Made by a program: the position numbers and the translations under genes
Notes under the pieces: generated by a model
Seen by the model: the letters and a program-made list of their open reading frames with translations, nothing else
The model's database searches: none
What the model was told of the DNA's origin: nothing
Source: an uncultured Ruminococcus sp.
Lineage (GTDB): Bacteria; Bacillota; Clostridia; Oscillospirales; Ruminococcaceae
Length of the DNA: 10,525 nt
Reading direction: 5' to 3'
Assembly (NCBI GenBank): GCA_946183385.1
Contig: CAMHBN010000048.1
Location: forward strand, 1 to 10,525
Part shown: positions 6,157-10,525 of the stretch, in pieces
How positions within the stretch are numbered: position 1 is the first letter of the stretch
Layout: the number at the start of each line of letters is the position of its first letter

Positions 6157-6189
6157 ACAGCGGCGGAAGCGGAGCGCCTCCGCCGCTGT
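6157..6189 (-). promoter_or_regulatory. Intercistronic hairpin between backbone pilin and srtC
   Basis: A perfect 11-bp stem, ACAGCGGCGGA paired with TCCGCCGCTGT, encloses an 11-nt GC-rich loop that can itself pair partially. In the direction of transcription it comes 17 nt after the pilin stop codon and 10 nt before the GGGAGG of srtC. No U-tract follows in either direction, so it is not a classical terminator. It could stabilise the upstream pilin mRNA 3' end, attenuate read-through, or mark an RNA processing point. Confidence 0.75.
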
Positions 6190-6205
6190 GCGGGTTATTT
6201 AAGGT

Positions 6206-7828
6206 TTACTTTTCCTTGATGTTCATTCTCTTCTTTACGATGAACAGAACGAGTGCGCCTGTTATCATCAGACCGCCGATGATGTAGAATACTGTCGTAC
6301 CGATGCCGCCTGTGCCGGGGAGTTCTATGCCCTTGTTGTTCTGGATGTCAGCTGCTATTTGCGCATTGCTCGAATTGAACGTAACAGTTGGAGATGACAA
6401 AACCGTACTACCAATATTAGTGACAGCGGTTCCTGATTTTGTTGCGGTAACCGTGAATTCTATAGGAGCAATTGTATTATATCCGCTGGGTGTTGTGATT
6501 TCTGTCAGCTTATAAGAACCAGCATCAAGTCCCTTGAACGAGAATGAGGTGGTTGAGCTTGTATCAACGGCAGCTCCTGTTGATTTGTCGGTTTTTGAAG
6601 GATTTATCGCACCTGTACCTGTGTGAAGAGCAGTTACATCTGTCCATGTACCGCCGACATTCTTTTCAAGTTTGAAATTAGCGCCTGTAAGAGGCTGAGG
6701 TGTTGCCTGATCATCAACCTTGTTGAATACAAGCTCGTAAGTAAATACTACGGTAGTATCATCAGGAGTATCATTTGTAGGAGGTGGTGGTGTTGTTGTA
6801 TCTCCCGCTCCAGGTGTGGTAGATACATTCGGGTCACTGTAGAATGTTACATGGTTCTTATTAGGGTTACCAACATCGTTTACTGCAGCGTTGCTGTTAA
6901 GAGTTGCGGTGTATTTTACTTTTATTACAGTACCAGCAGTTAATGCGGGAGTATGTGCCTTTAAATCAACTGTTGCTGACGTCCATAATGTTCCACCAGT
7001 ATAAGATGAAGTGCCTCCTGAGGTGAAAGCTATATCTGTTCCTGTTGTATCACTTGCGCCATAATATATCTTAGCATCGCTATTGTATGTAAGCCCTGCG
7101 CACATATCATCGGTGAATGTTATAGGATAATTTACATAGTCAGCATAGTTCGACGGAAGAGTGAAAGTGAGTTCATAGGGAATGGAGTCTCCAATGTCAT
7201 AATCTGCGACTTTCAGATTAGGCGTTACCGTGGGAACAGTATCTTCAGTTTCTGTAACCGTTTTAGTTGATTGAACTGTAGTATCCTTTGCATTTACCGT
7301 AACATTTGAAACAACCTCAAGCATGAACTCAGAATACGTATCTCCATCAGGCATCGAAGTAGCTGTAGTTGTATCCTTGATAAGATAATATCCTGCACTA
7401 AGACCAGTGAGCCCAGCTTGTGGTGTTCCTAAATGTGCTCCAATAATCTTAGCGAGTGCCTTTAAATCACTTGCGCTTGAATATGTTGCTAACTGCGCTG
7501 CCACTGCAGCTGCCTTTTCATCATCTGTTGTTTTTCCTGTAAGAGCAGTGGAGAAAGCTGCACCATAAGTAGTATCGCCTGTAAGCGCTGTGATAAGGGC
7601 GTCGCTGTCTACGCCATTGCCCCAATGAATGTTGGAGAGGGTCTTGGTACCGCCTGATTCGTAAAGATCACCTGTGAAAACCTGATATGCAGTGTATGTG
7701 TGACCTGTCGTCGAGGACATTGTGATATCGTATGCGCCTGCAAAAGTAGGTGCTGCGACCGCTCCCGCCGAGACGGCGAGGACTGATGTCATAAGGACTG
7801 CCGATAAGCATTTAATTGATTTTTTCAT
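6206..7828 (-). CDS. Major (backbone) pilin with LPGTG sorting signal, SpaA/FimA-type
   Basis: This is a 540-residue secreted shaft subunit. The signal peptide ends near residue 31. The N-terminal domain (about 33-180) ends in SNVTVNAK, which corresponds to the pilin motif, with K181 the likely nucleophile for SrtC. A fimbrial D2-type isopeptide domain (about 183-335) includes IPYELTFTLPSNYADYVNYPITFTDDM; K189 and N325 in NHVTFYSDP are candidate bond partners. A Pro/Thr/Asp linker (about 340-358) follows. A C-terminal SpaA/Cna-B-like domain (about 362-498) has K370, E443 in YKLTEITTPSGY, and N497 or N498. LPGTGG (503-508; LPGTG is bases 6308-6322), a membrane helix (about 511-530) and a KKR tail end the protein. 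The ATG at 7828 has AAAGGAA 7 nt upstream; an in-frame start at 7885 would cover the gap to the tip gene without a good binding site. Central codons are more AT-rich than those of srtC. Confidence 0.93.
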   Translation of the reverse strand: MKKSIKCLSAVLMTSVLAVSAGAVAAPTFAGAYDITMSSTTGHTYTAYQVFTGDLYESGGTKTLSNIHWGNGVDSDALITALTGDTTYGAAFSTALTGKTTDDEKAAAVAAQLATYSSASDLKALAKIIGAHLGTPQAGLTGLSAGYYLIKDTTTATSMPDGDTYSEFMLEVVSNVTVNAKDTTVQSTKTVTETEDTVPTVTPNLKVADYDIGDSIPYELTFTLPSNYADYVNYPITFTDDMCAGLTYNSDAKIYYGASDTTGTDIAFTSGGTSSYTGGTLWTSATVDLKAHTPALTAGTVIKVKYTATLNSNAAVNDVGNPNKNHVTFYSDPNVSTTPGAGDTTTPPPPTNDTPDDTTVVFTYELVFNKVDDQATPQPLTGANFKLEKNVGGTWTDVTALHTGTGAINPSKTDKSTGAAVDTSSTTSFSFKGLDAGSYKLTEITTPSGYNTIAPIEFTVTATKSGTAVTNIGSTVLSSPTVTFNSSNAQIAADIQNNKGIELPGTGGIGTTVFYIIGGLMITGALVLFIVKKRMNIKEK

Positions 7829-7888
7829 AGTATGATTCCTTTCATTTTTATAAATGTGGTTTGTTCGTTTGAGTTCGGAGGTCATTTT
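7829..7888 (-). other. 60-nt gap between tip and backbone pilin genes
   Basis: The gap is AT-rich and holds the pilin ribosome binding site (AAAGGAA). A GGAGGT/ACCTCC inverted repeat (about 7877-7904) brackets the tip gene stop codon, but its loop is 16 nt and it lacks a U-tract. A TATAAA lies near 7845, but no acceptable -35 is 16-18 nt upstream of it, so I do not call an internal promoter. Read-through transcription from the tip gene is the simplest reading. Confidence 0.45.
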
Positions 7889-10525
7889 TTATTGCGCTAC
7901 CTCCTTTTTCCTTCGTCTGTACAGCAGGAGCAGTGCTCCCGAGATCATCGCCGATCCGAAGATGATGTACGGCAGATCTCCCGTTCCGCCTGTTGAGGGG
8001 AGGGTGTATTGCTTATGGTTAGTGAATTTGAGCGTATTGATGTCAGAGACAATATCTGCCCTAAGTTGATTGGTATCGTTATCTTCTTCGACGCTAATTG
8101 AAAGGTCGATGATAGAATCGTCGTAGAGAACATCCTGCTCAGGTGTTTCTACAATCTCCTTGATCCTGTAATCGAAATTACCCGGCTTCTCAAAGTGAAG
8201 ACTGTTGAATGTAACGATTCCGTTGCCGTCGTTGGTAGCAACTGCTACGGGATTTGAGAACGTTGTATCATCTGAAGCGTATAAACCAAACTTGAACTGA
8301 TCAGCTCTGATATCGTCACCCGTGAGTTCCTTGGAAAGATCAAATTCAACAAGTGCTGAGAAAGCCATAATAGTGAAATCAAGTCCTGAGTGGTTAGGGC
8401 ATTTGTTATAAGCATCAAGGACAGCCTGATGATCCATATTGAACGGAACGTTGTCCAATACCTTATCGCCGGTGCCCTTTATGTTTGTTGTCGAACCTGC
8501 TACCCAGCCTGATTCAGTCTTTGTGTAAACTGTTTCCTTATCCGGTTCAAGTGTGAGCTGAACATCAAACACAACATGGTCAACATCAGATGGGTAATAC
8601 TTCGTATTACTCCAGTTGCCGTATTGAAGCTTGCCCTCGTTGTCGTAGTATGGTTCATATTTGGAGGTGAACTCATACTGCGGAGCGCCGGGAGTAATAC
8701 CCGGGTCTACGTGATATTGGTCTGCTCTGTATCCAGTAACAGACGAATCTAACGGAACAGCGTTGTCCCTGTAGAACTGACAAGTCTGTGAATCATCCGT
8801 CGATGAGTATAATGTACTCTTGTTAACACCGGAAACATAGGCTCTGTATGTTGAGATAGTCTTTGTGAAACTTCCGTCTAAGTTCCTCTTGACCTTGGTA
8901 AATGTGTATTTACCTCCGTCAGCGATCTCAATATCAGCGTGGTCGAGGAGATCATGCTGTCTCTTCATTACCTTAATGTACATCGTTCTCAATGTATTGT
9001 TTCCGTCTTTAAGGTAAACGGGTACGATTATCTCGGAATAATCATCAGTGGTATTGTGAGCTTGTAGCGTCACATTGATGCCATTGCCTCCGGAGTTAAG
9101 ACTGCCATTAACTATGGTCAAAGAATCATCGTAACTTATCTCACGAGTTTTTGTATCGTCACCATCTTTGTAAACTCCGAGTGGAGTTCCGAACTCAAGC
9201 TTAGCGTTGCTTGAATCATTTTTAGGTATGTGAAGCGTTACATTATCGCCGTCATAAAGGCAGTATGGATAACCGGTGCTGTTAGGATGATATCCGTTTC
9301 TCTTCGGTTCCCAACTGAGCATCGACAGCCATTCGTTGACCCTGTCAATATCTCTCTCTCCGTTGGAATCCTTGACATACATAGGATGCTGGATAATAAT
9401 GTTGATTTCCTGTCCATTAACAGTTATCTTTGTGTTTCCGTGAGAAGATTTAGCTGTGTAGGTAACATCAGTATACCCGTTCTGACTAACAGGAGTTCCC
9501 ATTGAAACCATATTAGAATTGGAAGTTGAAAAAACTGAACCCTTGTTTTCGCCATTCACGCTGAATGTGAGGCTTTCGCCTTCAAGCATATATATAGTTT
9601 TATTGGCGTTCTTGTTCAGGTTTGTCAGAGCTGTATCAAGTGTGAGCCGTTCACCTTCCAGATAGATATAACATGGAGTATTATCAACTCTCAGATACAG
9701 TCTGTCAACTTCAGTGGAGCCGTTCTTTACGACAATATAAAGAGGTTCGTCGGATGACTGAGATGCAGTAGAACCGATGAATCTGCCCTTCTGCATATTG
9801 TTGTCAATCTTGACCCATACTTTTCTATCGTTGTCCCAGGTAGCAAAACTTGTGTCCCTGTTTATTCTGTGCGTATTATTGGGATAATCGTTGTTAGTAA
9901 CAGTAAAGTTACAGTCAGCGTAATCATCACCATCGTACCATACTTCGATTGGTTCGCCAACGCCGATAACATAAGGATTAGTTGCGGAGTTGTTACCTCT
10001 CAGTCCATTTGCCATTATGAGAGATTTCTTATCTCTTGCGGTACCATTGGACGTAACAACATACACTGAAAAGCTTTCCGCCTCAAACTGAGCTCCTTCA
10101 CCGGAGACCTCTGCATCCTCGACCTGCTGTATATCACCTTCATCGGAAATATGGAGCAGCGAAAAGCTTTCGCCTTCGAGCGCCTGTTCCTCGGGGAGGG
10201 CGATACTTACGCTGACCTGCGCACCCTCGGCAGGCTCGAGCTCCGAGCCGTCGGGAGCCGTGAACGTTATATCCACAGCGACCGCATCGAGGTTTTCGGC
10301 GTCCTCACCGAGCTGGTCGGCGGCGGTCTGAATGGCTTCGTCGCGGGAAATATCGGATACGCTCATGACCGTATCGTAGGGGAAGGCTCCCCAATCGGCG
10401 TGAGCCTCAACGCGAATGCCCGATTCGCTTTCCGCACTGAAATCGAGCTGTGCGAGCCCTGCGGGAAGCACGGGCGGCTCGGCGGTGAGACCTTCGAGCG
10501 ACACCATACCGATGAAGCGTTCATC
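7889..10525 (-). CDS. Large LPSTG-anchored tip/ancillary pilin (adhesin candidate), 5' end outside window
   Basis: There are 878 codons from the right edge, and the frame is still open there, so the N-terminus is missing. Residues are numbered from the first visible codon. An acidic domain (about 35-157) starts at ADWGAFPYDTVMSV and ends in FSVYVV, a layout I recognise from large LPXTG proteins of Firmicutes. About 165-720 is unfamiliar: beta-rich and Asn/Thr/Asp-rich, with at least three Ig-like-looking blocks beginning near 183, 308 and 420. An FctA/Spy0128-type pilin isopeptide domain (about 724-839) follows, with K732, E790 and N836 (FTN) as candidate bond residues. LPSTGG (842-847; LPSTG is bases 7988-8002), a membrane helix and RRRKK finish it. 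No catalytic motif is evident. First-gene position, size and unique middle suggest a tip subunit that contacts host or food surfaces. GC drops sharply upstream to downstream near base 10100. Confidence 0.85.
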   Translation of the reverse strand, partial: DERFIGMVSLEGLTAEPPVLPAGLAQLDFSAESESGIRVEAHADWGAFPYDTVMSVSDISRDEAIQTAADQLGEDAENLDAVAVDITFTAPDGSELEPAEGAQVSVSIALPEEQALEGESFSLLHISDEGDIQQVEDAEVSGEGAQFEAESFSVYVVTSNGTARDKKSLIMANGLRGNNSATNPYVIGVGEPIEVWYDGDDYADCNFTVTNNDYPNNTHRINRDTSFATWDNDRKVWVKIDNNMQKGRFIGSTASQSSDEPLYIVVKNGSTEVDRLYLRVDNTPCYIYLEGERLTLDTALTNLNKNANKTIYMLEGESLTFSVNGENKGSVFSTSNSNMVSMGTPVSQNGYTDVTYTAKSSHGNTKITVNGQEINIIIQHPMYVKDSNGERDIDRVNEWLSMLSWEPKRNGYHPNSTGYPYCLYDGDNVTLHIPKNDSSNAKLEFGTPLGVYKDGDDTKTREISYDDSLTIVNGSLNSGGNGINVTLQAHNTTDDYSEIIVPVYLKDGNNTLRTMYIKVMKRQHDLLDHADIEIADGGKYTFTKVKRNLDGSFTKTISTYRAYVSGVNKSTLYSSTDDSQTCQFYRDNAVPLDSSVTGYRADQYHVDPGITPGAPQYEFTSKYEPYYDNEGKLQYGNWSNTKYYPSDVDHVVFDVQLTLEPDKETVYTKTESGWVAGSTTNIKGTGDKVLDNVPFNMDHQAVLDAYNKCPNHSGLDFTIMAFSALVEFDLSKELTGDDIRADQFKFGLYASDDTTFSNPVAVATNDGNGIVTFNSLHFEKPGNFDYRIKEIVETPEQDVLYDDSIIDLSISVEEDNDTNQLRADIVSDINTLKFTNHKQYTLPSTGGTGDLPYIIFGSAMISGALLLLYRRRKKEVAQ

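Noticed and set aside
7829..7885. Longer backbone pilin start at 7885
   Set aside because: It would put 19 charged residues before the signal peptide and has no good ribosome binding site; the ATG at 7828 does.

Overview
The window looks like chromosomal DNA of a Gram-positive gut Firmicute, most likely a Ruminococcus-like member of the Clostridia. The grounds are three LPXTG-type wall-anchored proteins, a class C (pilin) sortase, strong AGGAGG-type ribosome binding sites, TTGACA-type promoters and GC-rich housekeeping-style genes. The genus is inferred from style only; no rRNA or other marker gene is present.

Left part (1-3542): a two-gene minus-strand operon encodes a TetR-family repressor (1147-1794) and, 5 nt downstream, a sugar:cation symporter-like transporter of the GPH/MelB type (1-1141, cut by the window edge). 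Facing away from it is a plus-strand gene (1931-3385) for a GT-B glycosyltransferase-like protein of unknown substrate. Between them is a compact control region. Two promoters with perfect TTGACA -35 boxes fire toward each other (plus 1795-1823, minus 1866-1894), and two 19-bp inverted repeats built from TGATAG/CTATCA half-sites (1836-1854 and 1856-1874) lie where both polymerases start. This suggests that one repressor controls both transcripts. A strong intrinsic terminator (3496-3542) ends the plus-strand unit.

Right part (3541-10525): five minus-strand genes form a sortase-assembled pilus operon. In transcription order they are a large tip or ancillary pilin/adhesin (LPSTG, N-terminus outside the window), a major backbone pilin (LPGTG), a class C sortase, a Cna-B basal pilin (LPQTG), and a second, short non-class-C sortase overlapping the basal pilin gene by 11 nt. 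A perfect 11-bp hairpin lies between the backbone pilin and SrtC genes, where it could set the ratio of shaft subunit to enzyme. By analogy with known pili, SrtC would polymerise the backbone pilin and join the tip subunit, and the basal pilin would anchor the fibre to the peptidoglycan, perhaps through the second sortase. The pilus promoter lies upstream of the window.

The pilus and TetR units converge at 3541, where the last sortase stop codon lies inside the U-tract of the opposing terminator. The middles of the two large pilin genes are clearly more AT-rich (about 35-43% GC in sampled 60-base lines) than the sortase genes and the visible start of the tip gene (58-70%), as expected for diversifying surface-protein modules. 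No tRNA, rRNA, CRISPR, insertion sequence or gene-free stretch over 300 bases was found. The longest gap is 3386-3540.
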